Assembly (NCBI GenBank): GCA_964059195.1
Contig: CAXKWD010000005.1
Coordinates: forward strand, 97,477,882 to 97,541,881
Direction of reading: 5' to 3'
DNA from: Ectobius pallidus
Lineage: Eukaryota; Arthropoda; Insecta; Blattodea; Ectobiidae
DNA: 64,000 bases
The translations under genes and the position numbers were made by a program. Each line of letters opens with the position of its first letter. Within the stretch, counting starts at the first letter, position 1. Shown piece after piece: positions 45,185-55,099 of the stretch. The notes below the pieces were generated by a model, which saw only the letters and a program-made list of their open reading frames with translations, was not told the DNA's origin and ran no database searches.

Positions 45185-46530
45185 TATAACTGGCATCAAC
45201 AGCTTCTCTAATTTTCGCCAGGTTCTGGGGAATTAATGGGCTTTTCAATTTGTCAGTTCTTCGATTTATCAAAGTAACTGATTCGATTTATATAGTAGGT
45301 TTCATTTCGTATTGATTGAAAAGAAAGATTCTTGGGAGGTTCAGTCCCCATAGCGTGACATTTGCGATATTCCTACAACGATGAGATTTTTTCATAACCA
45401 GCTTTACCTCTCATTTTGAAGGGCTTATAAACCAATGCCTGCAGAGGAGGGACATGGAGTAACTTCCTGGTAAAGGACCAACTCGTCCCTAGGATAACGG
45501 AGACAATAAATAGGTGTATAGTGGAGGCTAGACCTATGTAGACAGTCGGGACGCTTTGAGGATTAAGCCATTGTCTGGCACTTAAGGAGTGGTATATGGC
45601 ATATGGTATACTGACTGAAGGCACTCGTCTGGTGCCCACGTGGAGTATGTCAAAAATTCAGAAATGAGCATTGATTGGTTGCACACGAAATTCTATTGGC
45701 TGTCGGGCAAGTTCAACGCCAAGAAAACATGCTGAAAATCCAGAATATACAACTCTATTGTCCAAGACACCCTCATTTCAAGTTATTTACTGCGGATTAT
45801 GAGGGTCTGTCGGCATTGCCTTGAAGAATGTTGTATATGTAGAAGTTGGCTCCACTATACAGTTCAAGACGGAGGAGTAGTCGGAATAGATCTGAAGTAA
45901 ATGTCAATCCAGCATTCGCCTTGATGAGTAGGGTGAAACACGAAAACTCCACTCTCAGATTGGTCGGCCATGTGATTCGCCACGCTTTGAAATGTTACTG
46001 AATTGCACACTCGTTAAAAAAAATACTCTTTAAAAATTTGTAGACTGTCATAAATAATCATTCAGTTAGTTATAAATCATATTGTAGAACCCATAATATT
46101 TGTTTAAATAATGCACACTTTATATTCTCATTGCGTTAACGCTTACTTAAGAACTGATGTATAGTAAATGAAACAAGATTTATTGTCTCATGCATTACAA
46201 CAAATTAAAAACAGACGAAAAGTCCTTTTGTATTGTTTTCCATTTGTCTTCTTTGCAGTGCTGTGTTACGTACAACCATGAAGTCGTTAATCCTGTGAGG
46301 ATCTAGCTGACTTTCCGTTCTGGCTGTTCGTAGTGTTGCTGTTAAAACGATTCTGCGACAGTCAAAGAAATTACAGAGGTTTTTGAAACAGCCACAAAGA
46401 ACCTAAGGGTTTGGGATAGTCACAATGAACTGAACTTAAACAGACTCAGGCGATTATTTCATACTGGTTTGTTGTATGCAATACTGCTTTCCAGAAACGT
46501 TTGGCAGTTGGCCGATACAGCTGGGCGTTA
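45185..46530. other. No gene recognised
   Basis: A minus frame 45373-45639 is in GC-richer sequence but I cannot assign it. No tRNA or element boundary seen. Confidence 0.35.
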
Positions 46531-46538
46531 AGTGGCAT

Positions 46539-47313
46539 TTACAATAGGGCGACACCAGCGACACGCGGCTGAATTGCAGTATCGCGTCGCGCCGCGGACT
46601 GTGTTCACAATACGTCGCGACGTGAACTAATCAAACATATTAAATAATACTGACTTAATATTCATGCAATTCAAGAATACTTTTAGCCCTATATAAGAAG
46701 AAAAATGAGAAATCATGTCAGGGAGCGTCAATTATTTATTGCGTGGGAATTGTGGTTCCCTGATTCTGAAATGTTTATGGCTACCGAGATACAGATTCCT
46801 ATTAGCAAAATAATATGTGAATGACACCTTGTTGCAAATCACAGGTCCTCATATAGTAAAAATACATTATTTTGAACGCGAGAAGCAGTATTTCCAGCAG
46901 AGCCTATATTGCAGTAACTTTGAATTTGAGGTTAGTTTGAGCTTAGTATTATACCGTGGAACACATAACATCCTTTTCAAAGAAAGGGCTGTAAATAAAT
47001 TTTACAGGCTGAGAAAATTAAATTTAATTACTTGAACCCGTCTTGAAATGATTAAAAACCATATAGAAATCTAACTAAATGTAGTATCGTTCCCCATATA
47101 AATTGCTGTGACTGTGATCGCCATTGGAAAAACAAAATACATTCGATTTCCGCTCATCTCAGCTGATGTCGCGCGGTAAAAGTTAACTCCAACTCAACTT
47201 CCGTCGCGCCGCTATCGTGATGTTTTGCCGCAGAAATGCTTGCTTGCCATTGGTCAGAAAATGTCGAATGCCGCGTCGCTGTTGTCGCGTCGCGGGTGTC
47301 GCTCCATTGTAAA
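46539..47313. mobile_element. Inverted-repeat element with CpG-rich ends
   Basis: The left end TTACAATAGGGCGACACC and the right end (complement) TTACAATGGAGCGACACC match at 22 of 25 positions when extended. Both ends are followed by CpG-rich sequence with repeated GCGTCGCG/GTCGCG motifs, in contrast to the AT-rich centre. No coding capacity; the frame 46817-47035 looks compositional. TTAAG occurs just outside both ends but not in register with a simple duplication. Confidence 0.7.
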
Positions 47314-47439
47314 TTAAGCATATGACTACATCTTATCTGTGGTCTTGGTAGAATATTTTACGGGTTATAAGTAATTTTTAAGAACAAATCCAGGTTTAGG
47401 CCTGTTTTTTGCGAGTTTGGTTGCATTATTCTGATAATG

Positions 47440-47600
47440 TGACCTTCCCTATTCATCATCTTCTTCTTCTTCTTCTTCTTCTTCCAAGGATTAGGCTTTT
47501 GCCTTTTCCGGTCTCATGTCTGTTCAGTCCATCTTTTAATTGGTCGTCCAATAAATCTTCGTCCTTTAGGTCTGTACATGTAGGGCTCTGATCCTAAAGC
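47440..47600 (-). pseudogene. LINE protein end and (GAA)n tail
   Basis: Minus-strand translation gives PKGRRFIGRPIKRWTEQT, the GRR-RGRP-KRW-D motif near the C-terminus of several insect LINE proteins, then a stop. It then reads DRKRQKPNPW-like codons and a (GAA)n GATGATGA tail (about 47459-47490 on the plus strand as TTC repeats). This is the 3' end of a truncated LINE copy. Confidence 0.55.
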
Positions 47601-47609
47601 CACATTGTA

Positions 47610-49500
47610 GCAGCCCCTAATTACTCTATTTCACCCTATTGCTATCTTGTGTGATGTTCGTTTCTGGACTTGAACGTGAAAAGCTGCTGTAGAGTGTTTG
47701 TACTCATATCTTCCGTCAATGATGAGTTGGTCCTAAAAATAATATGCCACTTGTTGAATATTTCATAGTTGCTTCTCTCTCAGATGGCATTGTTTCCGCA
47801 TATTGCGTGTTTTGCCTTCATGGTGGTAAGGTGGTAACAGAAGGCAACAAGGTGCTTCTGTTTGCAAACTGTTAGCTTTCATCGGAAACGCTTCGCATGT
47901 CGCACCAGTTGCGCCACCGATACTTACATTTTTTACAAATATTATTTTGTTATCAATAAAGCCCGGATTTCAGTGACTTTGCATGTTTTTTTTCTGATGA
48001 TGCTAGGACGATGCTGTGTAGAAAATAAATATGACCATCTTGAGTGAAATTAAACCACTTTTATAGGTAATTTTTCTGCATTTCTATACATTTTTCTCCG
48101 ATAGAGAATATTTTACGGGGTGTAAGTAATTTTTAAGAACAAATACGTAATTTTTTGCGAGTTTGGTTGCATTATTCTGATAATACTAGTAGAATCAAGT
48201 TTCAACACCTTGAAATCTAAATATTCTTGGACATCTGTTGCAGTGTGGCCTTCCCTGTTCATATTTTGTTAAATATTTGGGCTCTTCCAACTAAACGGTT
48301 CGCATTTTTTGATAGACTTGTCCTCTAAAAGATAATGCGATACGATGACTTTATTACATTAATTAATTATACCTGCTACTTTTGAGGGTCACACCACGGG
48401 TTATTGAGTCTACAGGTTACAATTTAGCCGTTCAAAGAACGAAGGTACTGAAGCGATATTTTTACTGTCGAAAGTAAAAACAAGTATTTCTATGAAATTA
48501 AAACTGTGTGTTTCGGAGTCTAGTGACACCGTTTGTAACTTACTGTATTGCAGCATTGAATGATAAAGTGCAAGTGTTATGTGCAAGGAGATTGTCAAAT
48601 AATGGTTATTTTGAAGTCATTCTTTTTCTCGTTAGGTATTTTTAAATGAAATTTTTTTATCATAAAGTCATTTTAAGGTCATTTGTTTAGTATTGTTTAG
48701 GTCATAAAAATCTTGGCCTTAGTTAACACCAAAAGCGTAATTTAGAGAAACTATTTAAATAATCATCTAATAGTAATATACGGAGAGATAGTAACTGCTC
48801 GTAGGCTATTCTTGTTAGCCAAGCTTACACATGTCTTCTCTTTATAAAGTACCCTCGCCACTGTGCCCTCGTGTATTCATCGGTAATTTCAAAAGTAGGC
48901 TACTACTCGTTACATTACCTGTTTTATTCTTATTATTAGTTATAAGTTTTTACCTAGCTGAAGCTCGAGTGAGGGAAAAGTAATCTCCTCAGAATACATA
49001 GGAATCAACAACAGACTCTGCTGCAACAAGTTGTTCGTTTTTTGTTTGTTATCAGTACAAATTCGAAGAAAAGTGGCGGTGAAACTAAAGTTCCTTTGTT
49101 AACGCTAGGTAGCATTACTGATAATTCGTGTAAGTTATATCGTATAGTTTGTGTGTGACCTTACTACCTATGGTTCCTTCTACATTGAAAAATCATTCAT
49201 GTCTTCTGTTCGCTTCTTATTGTGGTGTTACATTTCACTTTTGGATCAAACATATTTTTATGTTTTTCATTTAGCTGAAGTAAGTTGAAATTTTAATTTT
49301 CAATTATTTGACTAACATTATCTGGTTAATTTATTTTTAAATCTCTGCTTCATTCTTGAGTATTTGGAGAAAACTGTCCATGTAATTATAACCCTCCGAG
49401 TAAAAGAGTAAAATAAAAATCGCGAGGGTTTATGTTTGTAGTCTACTAGAATACAAGGCGAGTATAAATGATTGGAACTGGATTCCATAATATTTGTGAA
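47610..49500. other. No gene recognised
   Basis: A 60-base block (GAATATTTTACGGG-TATAAGTAATTTTTAAGAAC, GCGAGTTTGGTTGCATTATT) occurs at 47350 and again at 48106, 756 bases apart, so a segment has been duplicated. The frames here are not assignable. Confidence 0.45.
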
Positions 49501-49507
49501 GACACTG

Positions 49508-50133
49508 TTTACTAAAGAATAAACGTGTGAGGTAACAACGGATAGAAAAACTCTTGAAGTTTAGTTACATTACAAATATTAATAAACATTCAATATAGGA
49601 AACCCGTGTCACACAGCATATGTCCAGGTGATAGTCTTCTTCTTGCCATACACGGGCTAGTATGTTCACATCTAAGAATTCGATGGTGGTAACAGTATGT
49701 CGTAGCTCTGGTAGATTCTGTGGCAGTGACGGCACATAGATAGGAACCTTCTCAAACTGCTACAGAAAAAAATTATAGGGATAAGGTCAGGTGACCTGGG
49801 TGGCCAACTTCGAAACTGTAGTCATTAGCAGTAGCACGATCGATCCGAGACTTAGATCCAAACAATGCCTGACTTCATTGTGATTATGGGATGGTGTCCC
49901 ATCTTGTTGGAATAGGCAGTTGTCAATGACATACCGTCTCTCCTGGTTGCTCGACAGGAGGTGTTTTTGCAGCGTAAGAATTTAAACACTGCCAATATGT
50001 TGGAAGATCGCTTGATGTGTCTGCTGGCCTTATCGACTTAAAAATGAGGTTGCTGTCCTTTGGAATCTCGTATTTACCCAAGTCTTTATAAAATAACTTG
50101 GAGTTTTTCTATCCATTGTTGCCTCACACGTTT
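49508..50133 (-). mobile_element. Tc1/mariner-type element relic
   Basis: An inverted repeat, CGTGTGAGG-AACAA-GGATAGAAAAACTC at about 49523-49553 and its complement at 50099-50132, encloses a minus-strand transposase relic. A further shared block AAGTATAAATG lies outside each arm. The outer ends and a TA duplication could not be fixed. Confidence 0.6.
49597..49935 (-). pseudogene. Tc1/mariner (IS630-like) transposase relic
   Basis: Minus-strand translation gives NKMGHHP / QQDGTPSHNHNEVRHCLDL in alternate frames, then KLATQVT, a stop, PYPYNFFL, a stop, then KVPIYVPSLPQNLPELRHT and NILARVWQEEDYHLDICCVT. This follows the order QQDGAPPH---V---L, W-PRSPDL-PLDFFLWG, VY-PLP-NL-ELR, W-ELDYRLDVCRVT of a mariner-like family common in insects. 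The D of SPDL and the W of FLW have become stops. The first half of the protein is missing. Confidence 0.65.
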
Positions 50134-50170
50134 TTCATCCATTTATACTTGTCCTATATGTGCAAAGTTT

Positions 50171-50390
50171 AACCTTTTCACTGCTACTGACGTAGAAATG
50201 CGACACCTTAAAAACTGTATAATAGAAATACAATGTTAATAGAGTAATGATTTATATAAGATGTGAGGTTTTTAATCTTCGTCTTATTGTCATTTATGTA
50301 TAATTTCCTCAACGATTTCAAACTTATAGCCCACTAATGTTTTCAGTTAACCATAGCTGTTATAAATGTATAAATTCAGCTCTGAATATC
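50171..50390 (+). repeat. Unassigned 235-bp repeat, copy 4
   Basis: TTAACCTTTTCACTGCTACT, GACGTAGAAATGCGACACC, TATATAAGATGTGAGG, TTGTCATTTATG, TTTCCTCAACGATTTCAAAC and TATAAATTCAGCTCTGAAT, uninterrupted and in family order. Confidence 0.6.
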
Positions 50391-50695
50391 GTGAAAGTAT
50401 TCTTTCAAAGAAATAAAAACAAACTACTTTCTAGTAACTTGTTCGCTGGGTATGGAAAGAATCAAAGTTTCTCATCATAACCTGAAATACTACTAAACGA
50501 CTAATCTTAACTGTGTGAATAAATACGTAAGTACACTTGCATTCGCATTCTTAGACACCAAAACACCACATATTTTACAACATAGCCCACTCACACACTC
50601 TCAATTAACACACATGCACACACACAGGTATTGTAATTCGATGTTGATAACAGGGCCCCATTACCAATAAATATCTTTATTCGCATTATTATCAC

Positions 50696-51002
50696 TAGGG
50701 GCGGATTTCTATGACCTTTAAAATAGGATATATGCATGCATTTATGACCTAAAAAACATTAAAATATGACCAATAAAATTTAAAATATGACTTTACCACT
50801 TACACAATGTGTATATTTTTTTAAAGTTTCATTACAATTAATTTTATTGAAATGTAATGTCAATTATATAAAATATCTTTAAATTCTCAAAAAGTATCAT
50901 TATAATGCAAAATTTACAAAATATGATATGAAACTTCAAAATTTCTTTAATAAGCACATAAATATGCCAAAAATATTACCTAAATATGCATATTCATATA
51001 AT
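50696..51002 (+). mobile_element. Left part of a hAT-type relic
   Basis: TAGGGGCGGATTTCTATGAC resembles the TAGGG-CCGGATTT ends at 4698 and 23714, and is followed by several ATGACC-AAA-type subterminal repeats. The right end was not found. The LINE at 51003 begins where this sequence stops, so the hAT relic was probably the LINE's target. Confidence 0.5.
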
Positions 51003-52208
51003 AATAATAATAATTTTTATTATCTGTTTGCCGTACATGCAGTACAGATAGAATCGTCAATAAATAACATTAAAATAACAAACACAATACAATACAATTA
51101 AAAACTAAAAAATTCATTTAAATCATAAAACGAATTTTTACATAAAAATGTCTTTAGTCTTAACTTGTAAAGATGAAGATTATTAACACTAGAAATGTTG
51201 TGTGGAAGTTTGTTGACTATCCTACTAATGAGGCAAACTGGAGATTTTGTATACTTGGTAGTTGAGTAATGAGATATGTGCACATGATTTCTTTGTCTGG
51301 TCTCATAATTATGAATATCCATATTAAGTCTAAAATTTTGGAGATTCTTCTTATAAAACACACCAGCTTTAAAAATTAAAATGCTTGTGACAGTTAGAAT
51401 GTTATGTAATTTAAAAAACTGACGTAAAGAATCTCTAGGTTTAAGATTAAATATTACTCTTAAAATTCTCTTCTGAATTATAAAAACCCTCTGAATATTA
51501 GATGCAGAACCCCATACTAATATATTATAAAAAATCGTAGATTGTACAGAAGCAAAGTACACACTTAATAAATAATTTATATTAAGAGAATTCTTCAAAC
51601 ATCTAATAGCGTAACCTGCTTTGTTTAATTTACAACAAACGTGATCAATCTGCAAATTCCAAGTTAAATTAGAGTCCAAATAAATACCTAAAAATTTACA
51701 TGAATCTGAAGAATTTAAAATAAAATTGTCGCACTGAACAGACAGTTGGGTGATATTTCTATTTTGGAATAGCAAACAGACAGTTTTTTCAACATTAATA
51801 ATTAGATTATTCATATTACACCAGTGTTTAAATTGAGCTACAGCGTTACAAATTTTAGATTTTAAGGTAACAATATTGTCTGCAGTTATTGCAATTGACG
51901 TATCATCGGCATATATAGTAAGATGATCAGCAGTGATATTGAGTTCTAAATCATTTACAAAAAGAGAAAAAAGCAGGGGACCAAGAACAGATCCTTGTGG
52001 GACTCCATGGTCCAAAACAAAATTATCAGAGAGGTGATTTGAAAATTTTACAATAGATTCTCTATTTGAAATGTAAGACATGATAAGGTCACTAGCCACG
52101 CCTCTGATTCCTAAATGGAATAATTTGTGTTTTAAAAAATTATGATCAATGACGTCAAAAGCACTAGACAAATCAAAGAACAAACCAGCAACACATTGTT
52201 TCTGATCA
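51003..52208 (-). mobile_element. 5'-truncated LINE, intact C-terminal ORF
   Basis: The minus-strand insert runs from the reverse transcriptase region (5' truncation near 52205) through a TAA at 51098 and a 3' UTR of about 95 bases to an ATAATAAAAATTATTATTATT tail (51003-51020). It has TAA/TTA-type tail repeats rather than poly(A). Possible short duplication TCATA at both borders, weak. The open frame without stops suggests a fairly young insertion compared with the other LINE relics here. Confidence 0.8.
51098..52183 (-). CDS. Reverse transcriptase fragment (LINE ORF2, C-terminal)
   Basis: The 361-codon frame encodes an RNA-directed DNA polymerase of a non-LTR retrotransposon. Visible motifs are FFDLSSAFDVIDH (residues 2-14, palm Asp), GVPQGSVLGPLLF (60-72), the catalytic YADD (91-94), NNLIINVEKT (125-134) and KFLGIYLD (163-170), followed by a long C-terminal region ending at residue 361. 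The frame is open upstream to about 52207 (codons for KQCVAG before the given start), then a TAG. The listed start is TTG, so it is not a true initiation codon but the truncation point. The endonuclease and the first part of the RT are missing; a full ORF2 would be about 900-1000 residues. Jockey/CR1 group by motif style, exact clade not resolved. Confidence 0.9.
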   Translation of the reverse strand: MFFDLSSAFDVIDHNFLKHKLFHLGIRGVASDLIMSYISNRESIVKFSNHLSDNFVLDHGVPQGSVLGPLLFSLFVNDLELNITADHLTIYADDTSIAITADNIVTLKSKICNAVAQFKHWCNMNNLIINVEKTVCLLFQNRNITQLSVQCDNFILNSSDSCKFLGIYLDSNLTWNLQIDHVCCKLNKAGYAIRCLKNSLNINYLLSVYFASVQSTIFYNILVWGSASNIQRVFIIQKRILRVIFNLKPRDSLRQFFKLHNILTVTSILIFKAGVFYKKNLQNFRLNMDIHNYETRQRNHVHISHYSTTKYTKSPVCLISRIVNKLPHNISSVNNLHLYKLRLKTFLCKNSFYDLNEFFSF

Positions 52209-52600
52209 TACTAATATACTACAATATTGATAAATTTCATCTTGGATTTCTATGAGGGCAAATATAGAAGTATCAAGGAGATTTTAGTCTTATACCCTCA
52301 AAATTAAATTAATAAGATGCCGTCAACCAAGGATGTGGGGACAACCTTTTACAAATATCTTAAGTGATATATTTGGTAAGTCAATAATTTATTAGAATTA
52401 AGTTAAGTATTGAAAGAACTATATCTATTTGTTATTTTCTTTGGTAGGATAGAATTGTTGTTTTGAAAAAAGTTTTTCTCAATATACAGTACTGTATGCA
52501 AATATGGCAGTAAAGCTAGTAACAGATGAAAGATATAAATTTAGAAGTTCGAATCATCTGTAACTGTCAACATTTATGTCGTTATAAAACTTGATATATC
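52209..52600 (+). pseudogene. Possible hAT transposase end beyond the LINE
   Basis: Near 52450-52530 the plus strand reads CFEKSFSQYTVLYANMAV, resembling the hATC pattern C-x-x-E-R-S-FSQY-K-x-x-L. Together with the hAT-like end at 50696 it suggests one hAT relic split by the LINE. Upstream sequence has a GGTAAGT and a TTTCTTTGGTAG that could be an intron. The similarity is short and may be chance. Confidence 0.3.
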
Positions 52601-54440
52601 CCCATTTCTTTATTTGGTTATATAACCAGGGAAAACTAAGGTGAAAAGGTCTTTGTTTTATACACCTGAAAAAATGTTTTATAGTTCTTTATAATTCTTC
52701 TCCTTCTGTTATCTCCATATTCCTCCTGTCAGTGATTTTCACATAAACCATTAACAATCTCTGGATCGTTACATAATGAACTGTGTCTGACGACCTGTAA
52801 CACATTATTATGCATGCAAATAAACAACTGAATCGATGTAACGTGTCTGTAGTAATGGGATACATAAACAGAGTTATGTAGTCATTATAAATTATAGGCT
52901 TCATGGAGTAAGTATATAATTACGCAATTCATCATAATCCGAATAATAGAGATGTCGCAACCTGCTTTTGACTCTTATTGCCGCATAAATGCCCGGAAGT
53001 GGCGACAAAAAAGATGTCGCTCGAAAGCTGCAATTCACATGAATGGACCACATTGAAGCTAAGTTGTAACAAAGTAGGTCAAATGGCTATTGTAAGAGTT
53101 AATTTAATATTCTGTTATCTATGATGCTTTACACCCATTGGCCTCCCAGACTGCCTCCATTATAATTAAATTTATAATTTAGCGTTATCTGTGTCGTATT
53201 GGTTCTGTTAGTCTCCCGGGCTAGTTCTTTTACATTGTGTTACTAAGTTACACCAAATCGTTTGTAACAAATTATTAAAAAAGCTAATATTTTGGAAGTA
53301 TTTCAACTGGTTGTAAGTTTTAATGACTGTAAAAACCTAGAGCCAACACTCAAGTTAAATCGTTCGTTAGTAGAGGAGCTAGAACAGCGATTGTAAAAAA
53401 TACAGGGGACAAAAACAAATGAAAGTCATGTGGGAAATTCAAGTTATAGGCCTATCTGTAACTTCCGGATATTTCCGATCGCTTCCGAGTAAATGCGAAT
53501 ATTCAACCATATTGTTCATGTCAAAGTAACTGCTTGTGGCAGTATCTATTATTATTAATTTTTTTTTGCGTAAACTGAAATAAAAAGGTTCGTAAGGTCG
53601 CAGTTTTACGAAATTGAATCTTTTTCGCCCGACTCGGAATTATAAGTTATACTTAAGACTATAATGCAAGGCTATTCGGTAATATGAACGATCTGCTTCC
53701 TTTCTGTGGATGCATTCTTCAGCCATAACATGGAGTCATTTTCGCTATAGGCTACAAACACTTTTTAAATAGAACTTGCCTTGTTGTAATAACATGCCAT
53801 GTGGGCTGATGTTTGGCTTTTTGTGTTACATATTTCGCGTGGTATGGCATTATGATAACGATATGATGTCATGGTTAAGTGACGTCACGCGTGTTATTGT
53901 GGTCGCATGACGTACGAGTATGTTGCTATGAGATCATGCGTATTTATTTCAATTTGCCTCCCTGTGTACCTTGGTAACTTTGTTGCTAATCTCACTGTGT
54001 AATCTGACAATTGGGAGCATCCGCCGTGTTGTTCCCCACCCCATGAATAATAATTATTACTCAAAGAAAATCTCCGCTCCATGGATTCCTGGTTTCGATG
54101 CTGTGTAATTTTTTTCTTGATTATTCATCCTATGTGCGTTGTATGTGTGTATTTTGTACTTTATTTTTTAATTAATTCAAGATGTAAATAGTTATTTCTG
54201 AAGGTGATGCACATTTTAAAGCACGCTACATTCTGTTTTATCTTAATTTTTAATTTTGATGATTGAATATTATGAAAATGGTCACAATTATTTTTATCCA
54301 AACTATTAATTGTATAATAATTAACAATATTTATATATCCTTATCGATTTTTCCTAATTTATAATTATGACTGAAGATTCCGAAAATGAAGTCAGCTAAT
54401 TCTGAATCCATAAGCCAAGATATAGCATGTGTTCTTTTTC
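52600..54440. other. No gene recognised
   Basis: AT-rich sequence with only short unassigned frames; no RNA gene or bounded repeat seen. Confidence 0.4.
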
Positions 54441-55095
54441 AGGTAGATTTCGAAGAAAAATCTACCTATTGCAATCGGTACCATGTCATGACTTTCGAAA
54501 AATTCTTTCATATCTTTACGTTTCATGCCTCCCTAAGTACGAAACCACCGCCTGTTCAAAAAAAAAAAAAAAATTGTGATATATATATACAGTATATATC
54601 TTTACACGCTAGCGGTCGTAATTTTGAATATATTTGAACCAAATTTTATTATGTTATTTCTAGGTCCAATAGTTCGGACAAGTTCGTTAATGAGCAAAAT
54701 TGGCTCAAGGGGGTGGTCGGGGGAGGGGGTTGAAATGTTAAAGCATTTATATCTCGGCCCCAATGAAGTATAGAGGGAAACTTTGTTTGAATAAGTTAGA
54801 GTACTCCCTATGGAGTTCACAGTGACAACAACGATTCGGGGGTTTTGGGGATGGAAATTCGAAATTTTTGAAACCACGTCTTGTGAGGTATCGTTGAAAA
54901 GCTCTTGATGAGTACTCTACAAATCAATTACTCGTTTCTCGATAGTTCTCATATAAGGCGAGATTTGAATGTTTTGAAGAAGTGCTCTTTCCTCTTTTTT
55001 GCAGTTATTATTGCGGGTTTGTCATGCCAAGGCTAAAGAAGTAGAGCGCTGCGCAGAGACAGTAAATTAAACCAAAAGCACTTCGAAATCTACCT
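54441..55095. repeat. Segment bounded by 15-bp inverted repeat
   Basis: AGGTAGATTTCGAAG (54441-54455) and its exact complement (55081-55095). The inside contains a poly(A) run (54557), TA repeats and G-rich sequence (54709-54732). No target duplication found, no coding frame. Confidence 0.4.
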
Positions 55096-55099
55096 CAGC

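Noticed and set aside
45373..45639. 88-codon minus frame in GC-richer sequence
   Set aside because: Composition is even but no family is recognisable and no second copy or splice sites were found.
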